From assembly GCA_027295405.1 (NCBI GenBank), contig JAPUKZ010000307.1:1-42051 (forward strand): a DNA stretch of 42,051 nt, read 5' to 3'. The notes beneath the pieces are model-generated. The model was not told where the DNA came from, made no database searches, and saw nothing but the letters and a program-made list of their open reading frames with translations. The DNA comes from Gammaproteobacteria bacterium (GTDB taxonomy: Bacteria; Pseudomonadota; Gammaproteobacteria; Pseudomonadales; Halieaceae). Both the position numbers and the translations under genes were made by a program. Every line of letters begins with the position of its first letter. The first letter of the stretch is position 1. This document shows positions 34,169-42,051 of the stretch, piece by piece.

Positions 34169-34525
34169 ATGAACAAGGGCCAATACTACGAGGAACACGC
34201 TGTAGACTACCTGCTGAAAGCGGGCCTAAAACTGCTGGAGCGAAATTTCCGCTGCAAGGCCGGTGAAATTGACATCATTTGCAGCCAGGGGCAACAACTG
34301 GTTTTTGTGGAGGTTCGCTATCGCAGCAATCGCAACTTTGGGTCGGCAGCGGCATCCGTGGACCGCAATAAGCAGCGCAAAATTATCCGGGCAGCACAGT
34401 TTTACCTGCAGAGCAGGCCGCGGTTTCACGATCGACCCTGCCGCTTTGATGTGTTGGCAATCACGCCGATCCAGTCGACTGCTGAAGTTGAGTTACAATG
34501 GCTGAAAAGCGCATTTATTGGCTAG
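34169..34525 (+). CDS. yraN: UPF0102 protein YraN (endonuclease-fold)
   Basis: A 118-residue protein of the UPF0102 family with a restriction-endonuclease-like fold. Visible: LERNFRCKAGEIDIICSQG, VFVEVRYRSN (the acidic pair plus the Arg form of the D/E-x-K/R motif) and a C-terminal CRFDVLAI strand. The start is ATG 34169, with GGGAGG 9 nt upstream; the frame is open further back into lpoA, but that part is not family sequence. The biochemical role is unproven. It is followed within 6 bp by an inverted-repeat element. Confidence 0.9.
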   Translation: MNKGQYYEEHAVDYLLKAGLKLLERNFRCKAGEIDIICSQGQQLVFVEVRYRSNRNFGSAAASVDRNKQRKIIRAAQFYLQSRPRFHDRPCRFDVLAITPIQSTAEVELQWLKSAFIG

Positions 34526-34530
34526 CGTAG

Positions 34531-34713
34531 TGTAACCTATAAAGTGTACATTCAGAGCCCTCCAATTCGTCCGCTGCAAGTGCGGCGGCACTCCGACGCA
34601 GTTCGCAGGGAATGTAGGTCACCTTGCCAAGAGCTGCACCAACAGAAGGCGCTCTTAGGCGACGCGGCAGCAGGCGAACTGGGAGGCTCTGAATGTACAC
34701 TTTATAGGTTACA
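34531..34713. repeat. 183-bp element with 29-bp perfect terminal inverted repeats (MITE-like)
   Basis: TGTAACCTATAAAGTGTACA plus 9 more bases at 34531-34559 is repeated exactly, inverted, at 34685-34713. The symmetry continues inward for about 20 bp with a few mismatches (CTCCAATTCG...GCTGC against TCCCAGTTCG...GCTGC). The element begins 6 bp after the yraN stop and ends 12 bp before the diaA start. As RNA it would fold into a long hairpin. Both strands contain a short frame starting MYIQS and ending GSECTLYRL, a mere consequence of the symmetry. TA dinucleotides flank one base outside each arm (34528-34529 and 34715-34716). No transposase is present, so a non-autonomous mobile element is the best guess. 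Confidence 0.75.
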
Positions 34714-34725
34714 GTACACCAGAAT

Positions 34726-35322
34726 ATGGATAATTATCAGGCCATCGCAGGTGGCTTCCAGGAAACCGTTGAACTGATTACGGTCTCAGTCGACGCATTG
34801 GTGGATCACCTTCAGCGTGCCAGCGATGTCTGTATAGAGGCGCTGCTGCAGGAAAAAAAGATACTCGCCTGCGGCAACGGCAGCGGTGGCGCGGTGGCCC
34901 AGATATTCAGCACCAACCTGTTGCACCGCTTTGAGCATGAGCGACCCTCCCTGCCAGCACTGTCTCTCGGCACCGACAGTGCCACCCTGTCCGCCATCGC
35001 TACTTCATCAGCCAGTAACGAGTTGTACTCCAAACAAGTTCGCGCCCTGGGGCAGCCTGGAGACGTACTGCTGGCGGTAGCGGGGGTGGAAAATAACGGC
35101 AGTATCATCCAGGCCATTCGCGCCGCCCATGACCGGAATATGCTGGTCATCGTTCTCAGCGGTGGCGCTTGTGGCGACATTTCCAGTCTGCTGTTACCGG
35201 AGGACGTCGAATTACACATTCCCAGCACCCGGGCACCACGAATTATTGAAATGCAGACCATGATCGTTCACTGTCTGAGCGAACTCATCGACCAATCACT
35301 TTTTGGCAGTTACAGCCCATGA
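34726..35322 (+). CDS. diaA: SIS-domain protein DiaA (DnaA initiator-associating, GmhA-like)
   Basis: A 198-residue single SIS domain protein, co-linear with E. coli DiaA (RFEHERPSLPALSLGTDSAT, KQVRALGQPGDVLLAV, and the RIIEMQTMIVHCLSELID end). DiaA binds DnaA as a tetramer and promotes timely initiation; it is a paralogue of phosphoheptose isomerase GmhA. Position between yraN and dolP supports DiaA. Two sugar-phosphate-binding blocks are altered: CGNGSGGAVAQIF in place of the CGNGxSAxxAQHF form, and AGVENNGS in place of the S-T-x-G-N-S loop, so isomerase activity is unlikely. No clear ribosome-binding site precedes the ATG; the repeat element lies 12 bp upstream. Confidence 0.85.
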   Translation: MDNYQAIAGGFQETVELITVSVDALVDHLQRASDVCIEALLQEKKILACGNGSGGAVAQIFSTNLLHRFEHERPSLPALSLGTDSATLSAIATSSASNELYSKQVRALGQPGDVLLAVAGVENNGSIIQAIRAAHDRNMLVIVLSGGACGDISSLLLPEDVELHIPSTRAPRIIEMQTMIVHCLSELIDQSLFGSYSP

Positions 35323-35891
35323 AGACTCTCAGTGGTATCGCCCTCATTCTATCCCTGCTGTTCAACTCCGGCTGTGGCGCTATGCTCAGCGCTGTCGACT
35401 CAGAGCCGATAGGGGACGACTCCGGCGAGCGCACTTACGGCGCGCGTATGGATGATGAGTCAATAGAGACCAAGGCTACCGTCAATATTCACGCCGCAGA
35501 CCCGGGCTTTGATGATGCCCACCTCAACGTCATCAGCTACAACAGCTATGTGCTTATGGTCGGCCAGGTTCCCAGCCAGGCGTTGAAAGACAAGGCCTCT
35601 GAGGTGGTCAGGGAGATTCGCCGGGTGCGCAGAATCTACAATGAACTGGAGGTGACCGGCAACGTCTCCCTGCTGACTCGCAGTAGCGATACCTGGATCA
35701 CCAGCAAGATCAAAACCACCCTGCTGGCCAGTTCCGAGACCGAAGGGAATCGCGTGAAAGTGGTCACCGAGAATGGCGTGGTGTATTTGATGGGTCTGGC
35801 CACCCATGCTGAAGCGGAGCGAATAGCCGATACAGCCAGCGCTAGCTATGGCGTGCGCAAGGTTGTGCGCCTGTTTGAATATATCGATTGA
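35319..35891 (+). CDS. dolP: BON-domain outer membrane lipoprotein DolP (YraP)
   Basis: A 190-residue lipoprotein: signal ending in FNSGC with Cys19 lipidated, then two BON domains (about 47-115 and 120-190) with the usual SYNSYVLMVGQVPSQALKDK and TENGVVYLMGLATHAEAERI strands. In E. coli, DolP binds anionic phospholipids and maintains outer-membrane integrity. Its start overlaps the diaA stop (ATGA). It is the last gene of the lpoA-yraN-diaA-dolP unit and converges tail-to-tail, with 1 bp between, on the amine oxidase gene. Confidence 0.93.
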   Translation: MKTLSGIALILSLLFNSGCGAMLSAVDSEPIGDDSGERTYGARMDDESIETKATVNIHAADPGFDDAHLNVISYNSYVLMVGQVPSQALKDKASEVVREIRRVRRIYNELEVTGNVSLLTRSSDTWITSKIKTTLLASSETEGNRVKVVTENGVVYLMGLATHAEAERIADTASASYGVRKVVRLFEYID

Positions 35892-35892
35892 A

Positions 35893-37320
35893 TCAAAACA
35901 ACGCGTCGAGTATCGCTTTGTCTTCCGCATAAATATCCAGCGAGTCGGAAACCTCCTGCGCCACCCGCTTACCACTCATATAGGCCCCGTGAACGGTCTG
36001 GTAGTGCGGTGCTGGCGCCGTCGCTTCACCAGCAAAGTACAAGGTCTTCTCTATCGGCCGGGCCAGTATCTCACGCGCTCCCTGCCCTCCCGGCCGGGTG
36101 AATGAATAGGACCCCAGGGAAAAGGGGTCCGACACCCAGTCCTGATAGCGGTGCCATTTGAGCTTTTCCTGTAAGCGGGTTTTGCCACTGATACCCTCCA
36201 GCCAGTGCAGCACCTGTTGCATACCCTCCTGACCACCGAGATCGCTCAGTTGTTGTGCCGCTGAACCCACAAACCAACCGGTTATGGCTGCCGCACCCTC
36301 CCCCGGGGTATGGGCCGCCCAGAACTGCATGCGCCCATCCGGGGTTGCCCAGGATACGGGCCCGGACGCCAGATCGGACCAAAAAGGCGCATTGAACAGC
36401 ATGGCAACCACTACCGCCTGGCCCATCTGCAGGGAATCGATGGACTGTTTTTTCCAATCGGGGAACGGGGGCAATACCTCGATCTGTTGGCTCTGCAATA
36501 CACCCACGGGCAGGGTGATGATCAAGCGCTTGGCGGTTACCGTCTGGGACTGAAGATTGTAGATATAGGTCACGCCAGCCACCCCGGAGCGCCAGTAGAG
36601 GCCGGCTACCGCACAGGAAAGCTGAATCTTGCCCTCCAGTTCATTCGCCATTTTTTCCGCCAGCAGACTGTGGCCACCGATGATCTGAAAATCCTCATCG
36701 TGGTAAGCATCCCAGGCAACACCGTCATCGATAACCGCCCGGGCGCTGACTTCCCCGGGCTCGCTGGACCAACTCAGGGCCTCGGCGCCCAGGGCACTGC
36801 GCTGCGTGTCGTTAAAGGACATCGTCTCAAGAAAGGCCTGGTAGGACATATCCGGCCCGTCATACTTCGCGTGCTTGACCACGACCTTGTGATAGAGGGC
36901 GTCGAGGTCTGCCTGATTGGGTTTGTAAGGGGGCTGCCCGGGTAAAAAATGATAGGACTCAGTGGCGCCTCCGGCATCCAGTGAACGGGTCTGCAACCCG
37001 TATTCACGTATCAGTTCCCAGCTCTCAGCCCTGGACCCGTGGATCACCTGGGCGCCCAGTTCCACGCCGTGAACGGATACATCCGTGCTGGTGAACATAC
37101 GCCCGCCGACCCGGTCGCGGGCTTCCAGAACCAGCACCTTCAGCCCGGGACCCACTTTAGCGAGAATACGTGCGGCAGTCAGGCCCGCCATACCGGCGCC
37201 GAGAATCACCACGTCAAAATCCGCGCCGGCGAAACCACTGACCCCAACCACTCCCAGCAGGTTGGACGCACCCACCACGGCTGTATTGCGGATAAAAGAT
37301 CTGCGCGTCGCCTTTGCCAT
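35893..37320 (-). CDS. flavin-dependent amine oxidase family protein, Tat-exported
   Basis: A 475-residue FAD enzyme of the monoamine oxidase superfamily. The N-terminus has a twin-arginine signal (ATRRSFIRN) followed by a hydrophobic stretch, so the folded flavoprotein is probably exported. FAD-binding motifs: VVILGAGMAGLTAARIL, LEARDRVGGRMFTS, ELGAQVIHG, and the C-terminal YFAGEATAPAPHYQTVHGAY. The start is ATG 37320, with GGGAG 5 nt upstream; an in-frame GTG at 37341 precedes that site. The substrate (amine, polyamine or another oxidisable compound) is unknown. It stands alone, convergent with dolP. Confidence 0.88.
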   Translation of the reverse strand: MAKATRRSFIRNTAVVGASNLLGVVGVSGFAGADFDVVILGAGMAGLTAARILAKVGPGLKVLVLEARDRVGGRMFTSTDVSVHGVELGAQVIHGSRAESWELIREYGLQTRSLDAGGATESYHFLPGQPPYKPNQADLDALYHKVVVKHAKYDGPDMSYQAFLETMSFNDTQRSALGAEALSWSSEPGEVSARAVIDDGVAWDAYHDEDFQIIGGHSLLAEKMANELEGKIQLSCAVAGLYWRSGVAGVTYIYNLQSQTVTAKRLIITLPVGVLQSQQIEVLPPFPDWKKQSIDSLQMGQAVVVAMLFNAPFWSDLASGPVSWATPDGRMQFWAAHTPGEGAAAITGWFVGSAAQQLSDLGGQEGMQQVLHWLEGISGKTRLQEKLKWHRYQDWVSDPFSLGSYSFTRPGGQGAREILARPIEKTLYFAGEATAPAPHYQTVHGAYMSGKRVAQEVSDSLDIYAEDKAILDALF

Positions 37321-37411
37321 GTACACTCCCGGCTCCCCCACGACTACTATAAATCACTTCTCCGGGAAAAGTCACGGGAACATACTCACCGCAGCCCCCC
37401 GTGTGTGGGTA

Positions 37412-37801
37412 CTATTTCACAACTTTGAGGGAAGGCTTCCTGTCGGCTGCAGGGGGCGTGCCGGGCTCATCAGGGGGATCCGGCGCGGCTTCATCATCAA
37501 ATACCATACCCTGGCCATTCTCCCGGGCATAGATGCCGATGACCGCGACGGTAGGCACATACACGTCAGTGGCCACCCCACCAAAGCGGCCATTGAAACG
37601 CATGGCACCGTTGTCAATCACCAGATCCTCCACCGACAGTGGGGATATATTCAGTACGATCTGGCCATCCTTAACATACTGTTGTGGCACCTCGACCCTT
37701 GCAGCCATGGCGTTCACCAGCACATACGGCGTGCACTCATTGTCCAGAATCCACTCGTAAAGCGCACGCATGATATAGGGCCGACTGGATGTCATCGCCA
37801 T
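37412..37801 (-). CDS. sspB: ClpXP protease specificity-enhancing factor SspB
   Basis: A 129-residue adaptor that tethers ssrA-tagged proteins to ClpXP. The substrate-binding domain begins SSRPYIMRALYEWILDNE and contains DGQIVLNISPLSVEDLVIDN, then FNGRFGGVATDVYVP and AVIGIYARENGQGMVF. A flexible acidic/proline linker leads to the ClpX-docking tail PSLKVVK. The start is ATG 37801 by family alignment; the frame is open far upstream into sspA without meaning. It lies 52 bp downstream of sspA. Confidence 0.95.
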   Translation of the reverse strand: MAMTSSRPYIMRALYEWILDNECTPYVLVNAMAARVEVPQQYVKDGQIVLNISPLSVEDLVIDNGAMRFNGRFGGVATDVYVPTVAVIGIYARENGQGMVFDDEAAPDPPDEPGTPPAADRKPSLKVVK

Positions 37802-37853
37802 GGGGTTCCACCATCTACGGGGGTACGCAGACCACCGACCCCCGCAAACGCCC

Positions 37854-38486
37854 TTACAGGCGCATCTCCCGTTCTTGTTCGGACAGGCTGGCCTGGAAAG
37901 ACTCCCGGCCGAACAGGGTATCCATATAGGCCAAAAGCGGCTTGGTTTGCCTGTTGGCGCGAAATTCAATACCCAGCGCCGGCAAGCGCCATAGAATTGG
38001 CGCGATGCAGCAATCCACCAGGGTGAACTCCTCACTCATGAAGAAAGGCTTGTCCGAAAATATCGGGGCTATTCCCAAAATGCCTTCGCGCAACTCCCTG
38101 GTGGATTTTTCGACTACATTCTCGGAACGGGTATGCTGTATCGCGTCCACCAGCGTACACCAATCCCGCTCAATCCGATGTATATATAGCCGGCTCTCAG
38201 CGCGGGCAACGGGATACACCGGCAACAGCGGCGGATGCGGAAAACGCTCATCCAGGTATTCCATCATGACCTTGGATTCATACAGAACCAGGTCACGGTC
38301 AACCAGCGTCGGCAGCGAATTATAGGGGTTCAGGTCAGCCAGCTCATCCGGTGGGTGAGCTTCACTTGCCTCGACCACGTCTACCGCAACCCCTTTTTCC
38401 GCCAGGACGATGCGCACCCGGTGGCTGTAATGACTCTCATTGTCCGAGTAGAAGGTCATTGATGCCCGTTTAGCCACAACTCCCAT
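37854..38486 (-). CDS. sspA: stringent starvation protein A
   Basis: A 210-residue GST-fold protein that binds RNA polymerase and alters transcription in stationary phase or starvation. N-terminal thioredoxin-like half with [39 protein letters not shown] and [13 protein letters not shown]-terminal helical half with [20 protein letters not shown]. It lacks glutathione-transferase activity in characterised members. GAGGA precedes the ATG. It sits in the conserved order petBC-sspA-sspB. Confidence 0.95.
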   Translation of the reverse strand: MGVVAKRASMTFYSDNESHYSHRVRIVLAEKGVAVDVVEASEAHPPDELADLNPYNSLPTLVDRDLVLYESKVMMEYLDERFPHPPLLPVYPVARAESRLYIHRIERDWCTLVDAIQHTRSENVVEKSTRELREGILGIAPIFSDKPFFMSEEFTLVDCCIAPILWRLPALGIEFRANRQTKPLLAYMDTLFGRESFQASLSEQEREMRL

Positions 38487-38513
38487 GCAAATTCCTCAAA
38501 TAATTAATCAGTA

Positions 38514-40541
38514 TTAGTGAACATCTTTCCAGTACTCGCGGTTAAGCAGCCAGGTGAAGACAAAAAACAGTGCTATGAATAACAGGACGTAAACGCCCAG
38601 TCGCTCGCGCTCGACCGCGGCAGGTTCGCCTGTATAGGCCAGAAAGTTGACCAGATCGTACATCGCCGCGTCGTACTCCGCGGGCGACAACTCACCCGGC
38701 TCGGCGATGGTGAACCGACTGCAGGGGCCCTCGAGAATGTCTTTACCGGTGAGCGGATCACGCCTGATGCCATCGTTGGCGGCAGCCACTGGCCCCATGG
38801 CACACTCCTGCAAGCCCTGGAGCTCCAGCAATACATGGGGCATGCCCACATCGGGAAAGGCCTTGTTGTTCACACCATAAGGTCGACTCGGGTCCGCGTA
38901 AAAGGTACGCAGGTAGGTATACAGCCAATCTGTGCCGCGCGCGCGGGCCACCAGCGTCAGGTCCGGTGGCGTCGCACCAAACCATTTCTTGGCCATGTCC
39001 TTGTCCATGGCATTGTCCATCAATGCACCCACCTTCTGATCCGTATCAAACATCAGGTTGGCCTGCATCAGCTCGATCGGAATTGCGAGATCATTGGCGA
39101 CGCGCTCGTAACGCGAGTACTGCAGGGAATGACAGCCGAAGCAGTAGTTCATGTACAACCTGGCGCCCCTCTGCAATGACGCCTTGTCATGCAGATTGGG
39201 CTGCATGGGGTCCAGATGCACGCCGGGGCCGCCTGAGCCTGCCGCCTTGAGAGGAAGAATGCACAATAGCAAAATCAGGGCCAATCCAGCAATTGAACCC
39301 AATAAACCGATGCCCCCGTCATCTGTGGTCCGCTCCGGCACGGGTTTGGTCCTCTCCAAGGACGTCCAGATCGGCATCAGGAGAAAGAAGCCAAAGTAGA
39401 TAATGGCGCAGATCTGGGCCAAAAGCGTGCGCTCCGGGGTCGGCGACTTCACACCCAGGACACCCAGAATAATGAACGACGCCGTGAACAGGACCAGCAT
39501 CAGTTTGGTCATGTTGCCCCTGTATCGCCAGGATTTCACAGGGCTGCGATCCAACCACGGCAGAATGAAAGGTATCGCCACCGATGCCGCAAAGGCAATA
39601 AAACCCCAGAATTTATCCGGGACCGCGCGCAACACCGAATAGAAAGGAGTGAAATACCAGGTCGGTGCAATGTGCTCGGGCGTCTTCAGAGAATTGGCCT
39701 GTTCGAAGTTGGGACCTTCCAGGAAGAAACCACCCATTTCCGGAAAGAAGAACATGATCGTGCAAAATACAAACAGGAATACAGCCACCGCCTGCAAGTC
39801 GTGCACGGTGTAGTAGGGGTGAAAGGCCACACCATCCAGTGGAATGCCATTTTCATCCTTGTGTTTCTTGATATCAACGCCATCCGGGTTGTTGGAACCG
39901 ACCTCGTGCAGTGCCAGCAGGTGTAGTAGCACCAACGCTAGCAAAACAATGGGTAAAGCCACCACATGCAGGGCGAAGAAACGGTTGAGGGTAATACCGG
40001 AGATCAGGTAGTCACCGCGAATCCAGGTAACAATGTCTTCGCCAAAATAGGGGATCGCACCAAACAGGGAAATAATAACCTGTGCACCCCAGTAGGACAT
40101 CTGACCCCAGGGCAGCACATAACCGACAAAGGCTTCTGCCATCAGTGCCAGAAAGATGAGCATACCGAATATCCAGATCAGCTCGCGTGGCTTCTGATAG
40201 GATCCGTACAACAGCGCCCGAAACATATGCAAGTAGACCACGATAAAAAAGGCTGAGGCGCCGGTGGAGTGCATATAGCGCAGAATCCAGCCGTAGTCGA
40301 CATCGCGCATGATGTACTCGACCGAAGCGAAGGCGCCCTCGGCACTGGGATTGTAGCTCATGGTCAGCCAGATGCCGGTCAACAGCTGGTTGACCAGTAT
40401 TAGCAGAGCCAGTACGCCGAAGAAGTACCAGAAATTAAAGTTCTTGGGAGCGTAGTAGGCACCCATATGGGTATCCCAGGCACGCACGATAGGCAAGCGG
40501 GCATCAACCCAGTCTCTCAATCCGATGAGAAGCTTATTCAT
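38514..40541 (-). CDS. petBC: fused cytochrome b / cytochrome c1 of the bc1 complex
   Basis: One uninterrupted 675-residue frame. Residues 1-405 are cytochrome b: b-heme ligands His91/His105 and His192/His207, and Qo-site PTWY (293-296) in place of PEWY. Residues 411-432 form a membrane segment like the c1 signal helix, ending near KAAGSGG. Residues 440-675 are cytochrome c1: haem attachment Cys467-Phe-Gly-Cys470-His471, the GMPHVL region as likely Met-ligand neighbourhood, and a C-terminal anchor (VYVLLFIALFFVFTWLL). The complex passes electrons from ubiquinol to cytochrome c. The ATG overlaps the petA stop by one base (TGATG). Fused fbcH-type genes are known from Bradyrhizobium but are less usual in gammaproteobacteria. 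Confidence 0.95.
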   Translation of the reverse strand: MNKLLIGLRDWVDARLPIVRAWDTHMGAYYAPKNFNFWYFFGVLALLILVNQLLTGIWLTMSYNPSAEGAFASVEYIMRDVDYGWILRYMHSTGASAFFIVVYLHMFRALLYGSYQKPRELIWIFGMLIFLALMAEAFVGYVLPWGQMSYWGAQVIISLFGAIPYFGEDIVTWIRGDYLISGITLNRFFALHVVALPIVLLALVLLHLLALHEVGSNNPDGVDIKKHKDENGIPLDGVAFHPYYTVHDLQAVAVFLFVFCTIMFFFPEMGGFFLEGPNFEQANSLKTPEHIAPTWYFTPFYSVLRAVPDKFWGFIAFAASVAIPFILPWLDRSPVKSWRYRGNMTKLMLVLFTASFIILGVLGVKSPTPERTLLAQICAIIYFGFFLLMPIWTSLERTKPVPERTTDDGGIGLLGSIAGLALILLLCILPLKAAGSGGPGVHLDPMQPNLHDKASLQRGARLYMNYCFGCHSLQYSRYERVANDLAIPIELMQANLMFDTDQKVGALMDNAMDKDMAKKWFGATPPDLTLVARARGTDWLYTYLRTFYADPSRPYGVNNKAFPDVGMPHVLLELQGLQECAMGPVAAANDGIRRDPLTGKDILEGPCSRFTIAEPGELSPAEYDAAMYDLVNFLAYTGEPAAVERERLGVYVLLFIALFFVFTWLLNREYWKDVH

Positions 40542-41137
40542 CAGGCTGCCTCCTCGTCCACGCCGATTATAATGACGTTCTCGCTCTCATAGGTATAGGG
40601 CGGAATCACGAGGTTGGTCGAGGCGGGAACCCCTGCGTAGACGCGTCCGGCCAGGTCAAATTTGGAACCGTGACAGGGACAGAAAAATCCGCCCAGCCAG
40701 GAGTCGCCACCAAGATCCACCGCGCCCACTTCCGGGCGAAACTTCGGGGTACAACCCAAATGGGTGCACAAACCGACCATGACCAAGATCTCCGGCCTGA
40801 TCGCGCGTGACTTCATATCCACATAGGCGGGCTGCGTTGAAATGGCTGAGTCCGGGTCCTTCAACTCCCCATCCAGTTTGGCCAGGTCATCAATCTGCTG
40901 GGGGGTGCGGTGCATGACATAGACCGGTTTGCCGCGCCACTCGACCACGACCATCTGGCCGGGCTCAACCCTGCTGATATCGAACTTTACCGGCGCGCCC
41001 GCCGCCTTGGCCCTGGCACTGGGATTCCAGGAACCCAGAAACGGAACCGCTATACCCACCACTCCGGCCGCACCGACTGCGCTGGTGGCAGCCGTCAAAA
41101 AGCGCCTGCGGCCAGTATTCACGCCGTCACTACTCAT
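40541..41137 (-). CDS. petA: ubiquinol-cytochrome c reductase Rieske iron-sulfur subunit
   Basis: A 198-residue Tat-dependent Rieske protein of the bc1 complex. The twin-arginine region GRRRFLTAATS and the single membrane helix lie in residues 9-35. The [2Fe-2S] ligands are Cys124, His126, Cys153 and His156 (CTHLGC and CPCHGS), with the disulfide pair Cys129-Cys155. The start is ATG 41137, with GGGAG about 6 nt upstream; an in-frame upstream codon at 41176 lacks support. It is the first gene of petA-petBC, probably with its own promoter in 41138-41341, where I found no convincing consensus. Confidence 0.96.
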   Translation of the reverse strand: MSSDGVNTGRRRFLTAATSAVGAAGVVGIAVPFLGSWNPSARAKAAGAPVKFDISRVEPGQMVVVEWRGKPVYVMHRTPQQIDDLAKLDGELKDPDSAISTQPAYVDMKSRAIRPEILVMVGLCTHLGCTPKFRPEVGAVDLGGDSWLGGFFCPCHGSKFDLAGRVYAGVPASTNLVIPPYTYESENVIIIGVDEEAA

Positions 41138-41341
41138 GATTTTCTCCCAAATCTGACTTCGGCACTGAGGGCGCACCGAGGGGAAAGCACAAAACGCTGC
41201 AAATGGTAATGATTTTACTGTTGTGTGACAAGGATAACCCCATGAAATACCTGTCTTAAATCAACAATATAAAATCCGTCGTCTGCCACCGGCAGAGCGC
41301 CCCGGTGGAGTGTCATCGCGCGTGCCTTAAGACCTGCGCAT

Positions 41342-41382
41342 AAAAAAACGTCCAGCGGACAAACCAGGCTGGACGCTTTTTT
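41342..41382. terminator. bidirectional rho-independent terminator after rpsI
   Basis: An 8-bp stem CGTCCAGC / GCTGGACG (41349-41356 and 41368-41375) with an 11-nt loop is flanked by seven A's on the left and six T's on the right. On the minus strand it ends the rplM-rpsI transcript about 25 nt past the rpsI stop; the symmetric runs allow action on the other strand too. Confidence 0.9.
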
Positions 41383-41401
41383 CGAATACAGCAAAAAAAA
41401 C

Positions 41402-41794
41402 TTAGCGTTTGGAGTACTGAGGTCTCTTGCGGGCCTTGCGCAAACCTACCTTCTTGCGCTCAACAGCTCGTGCATCGCGAGTGACATACCCGGCACCGCG
41501 CAGGGCGCCACGCAGTGACTCATCATACTCCAGCAGCGCACGGGTAATGCCATGGCGAATCGCACCGGCCTGACCAAAGCTGCCACCACCACAGACGGTG
41601 ACGCTGACATCGAACTTGTCGTTCAACTCAACCAGTTGTAGGGGCTGACGCACAATCATACGTGCTACTTCACGGCCAAAGTACTGGTCCAGCGGGCGCT
41701 TGTTGACAGTAATGCTGCCAGCGCCGTTTTTCAGGTAAACGCGCGCCGTAGCGGTCTTGCGGCGGCCGGTTCCATAGTATTGAGTAACTGACAT
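41402..41794 (-). CDS. rpsI: 30S ribosomal protein S9
   Basis: 130 residues, the normal length. Typical blocks: [59 protein letters not shown] and the tRNA-contacting tail RPQYSKR. It is encoded 12 bp downstream of rplM, the universal rplM-rpsI pair, and followed by a strong terminator. Confidence 0.98.
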   Translation of the reverse strand: MSVTQYYGTGRRKTATARVYLKNGAGSITVNKRPLDQYFGREVARMIVRQPLQLVELNDKFDVSVTVCGGGSFGQAGAIRHGITRALLEYDESLRGALRGAGYVTRDARAVERKKVGLRKARKRPQYSKR

Positions 41795-41806
41795 AGCGGA
41801 ATTCCG

Positions 41807-42051
41807 TTAGATATTCAGGGGCTGTGGCTGCTGCGCAGTGTGCGGGTGATCCGGGCCGGCATAAACCTTCAATTTCTTGAACATGGCGCGTCCCAGGGGA
41901 TTGCGCGGCAACATGCCTTTCACGGCGCGCTGCAGGACACGCTCCGGCGCTTTGTCTATCAGCTTTTCAAAGGACAAGGACTTGAGCCCACCGGGATAGC
42001 CGCTGTGGTGGTGGTACATTTTATCGGTAGCCTTGGCGCCGGTCACTTTCA
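41807..42051 (-). CDS. rplM: 50S ribosomal protein L13, partial (N-terminus beyond window)
   Basis: The C-terminal 80 or so residues of L13 (about 142 in full): [20 protein letters not shown], then [20 protein letters not shown] and the end AQQPQPLNI. The reading frame continues through the right edge of the window, so the apparent start at 42046 is an internal Val codon (GTG), not a true start. Confidence 0.97.
   Translation of the reverse strand, partial: KVTGAKATDKMYHHHSGYPGGLKSLSFEKLIDKAPERVLQRAVKGMLPRNPLGRAMFKKLKVYAGPDHPHTAQQPQPLNI

Noticed and set aside
34515-34777. Two small frames (minus 34515-34700, plus 34544-34777) inside the inverted-repeat element
   Set aside because: Their matching ends (MYIQS and SECTLYRL) follow directly from the 29-bp inverted repeat; no ribosome-binding site or known family.
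1-42051. CRISPR arrays, tRNA or rRNA genes, integrases, toxin-antitoxin pairs, phage genes
   Set aside because: Looked for on both strands; no regularly spaced repeats, cloverleaf-like conserved tRNA segments, or recognisable proteins of these types were seen.

Overview
The window looks like chromosomal DNA of a GC-rich, aerobic, probably marine gammaproteobacterium. The synteny fits the Cellvibrionales/Halieaceae (OM60/NOR5) neighbourhood, but that placement is an inference from gene order and protein style, not from a search. Supporting order: rplM-rpsI-petA-petBC-sspA-sspB; the rsmI / lpoA-yraN-diaA-dolP block; and a complete mra/dcw division and cell-wall cluster ending in ftsQ-ftsA-ftsZ, followed by an M23 peptidase, secA, argJ and mutT.

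Layout. (1) Positions 1-8450 form an accessory region. It holds a DUF1330 protein, a haloalkane dehalogenase with the LinB-type catalytic pentad, two intact luciferase-like (LLM) flavin/F420 oxidoreductases and the remnant of a third, a small lipoprotein, a Nu-class glutathione S-transferase divergent from a TetR regulator, and a PAS-GGDEF-EAL c-di-GMP protein. Two decayed genes lie in gaps: an N-terminal remnant of a GH29 alpha-L-fucosidase (about 2455-2640, minus) and an internal fragment of a sulfatase (about 8068-8455, plus). Together they hint at lost sulfated-fucan degradation. (2) Positions 8452-30659 are the minus-strand mutT/argJ/secA/M23 unit and the dcw cluster (ftsZ back to mraZ). 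Many junctions have 4-nt or longer overlaps. A rho-independent terminator follows ftsZ, and a sigma-70 promoter with a four-repeat MraZ box precedes mraZ. lpxC is not in its usual place after ftsZ. (3) Positions 30660-31474 are an AT-rich non-coding stretch and the RNase P RNA gene (minus). (4) Positions 31475-35891 hold rsmI divergent from lpoA-yraN-diaA-dolP. A 183-bp element with 29-bp perfect terminal inverted repeats sits exactly between yraN and diaA. (5) Positions 35893-42051 hold a Tat-exported flavin amine oxidase, then sspB, sspA, a fused cytochrome b/c1 gene, the Rieske gene, a strong terminator, rpsI and the 3' part of rplM.

How they work together: the dcw genes make lipid II from UDP-MurNAc (MurC-F with Ddl, MraY, MurG) and polymerise it at the septum (FtsW, FtsI) under FtsZ/FtsA/FtsQ/FtsL. 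LpoA and DolP are outer-membrane lipoproteins that support wall synthesis and envelope integrity. PetA and PetBC form the bc1 complex. SspA and SspB link stress transcription and ClpXP proteolysis.

No CRISPR array, tRNA, rRNA operon, integrase or intact insertion sequence was seen. I found no convincing wholly new multi-gene system. The most unusual items are the inverted-repeat element, the two polysaccharide-degradation relics and the cytochrome b-c1 fusion.
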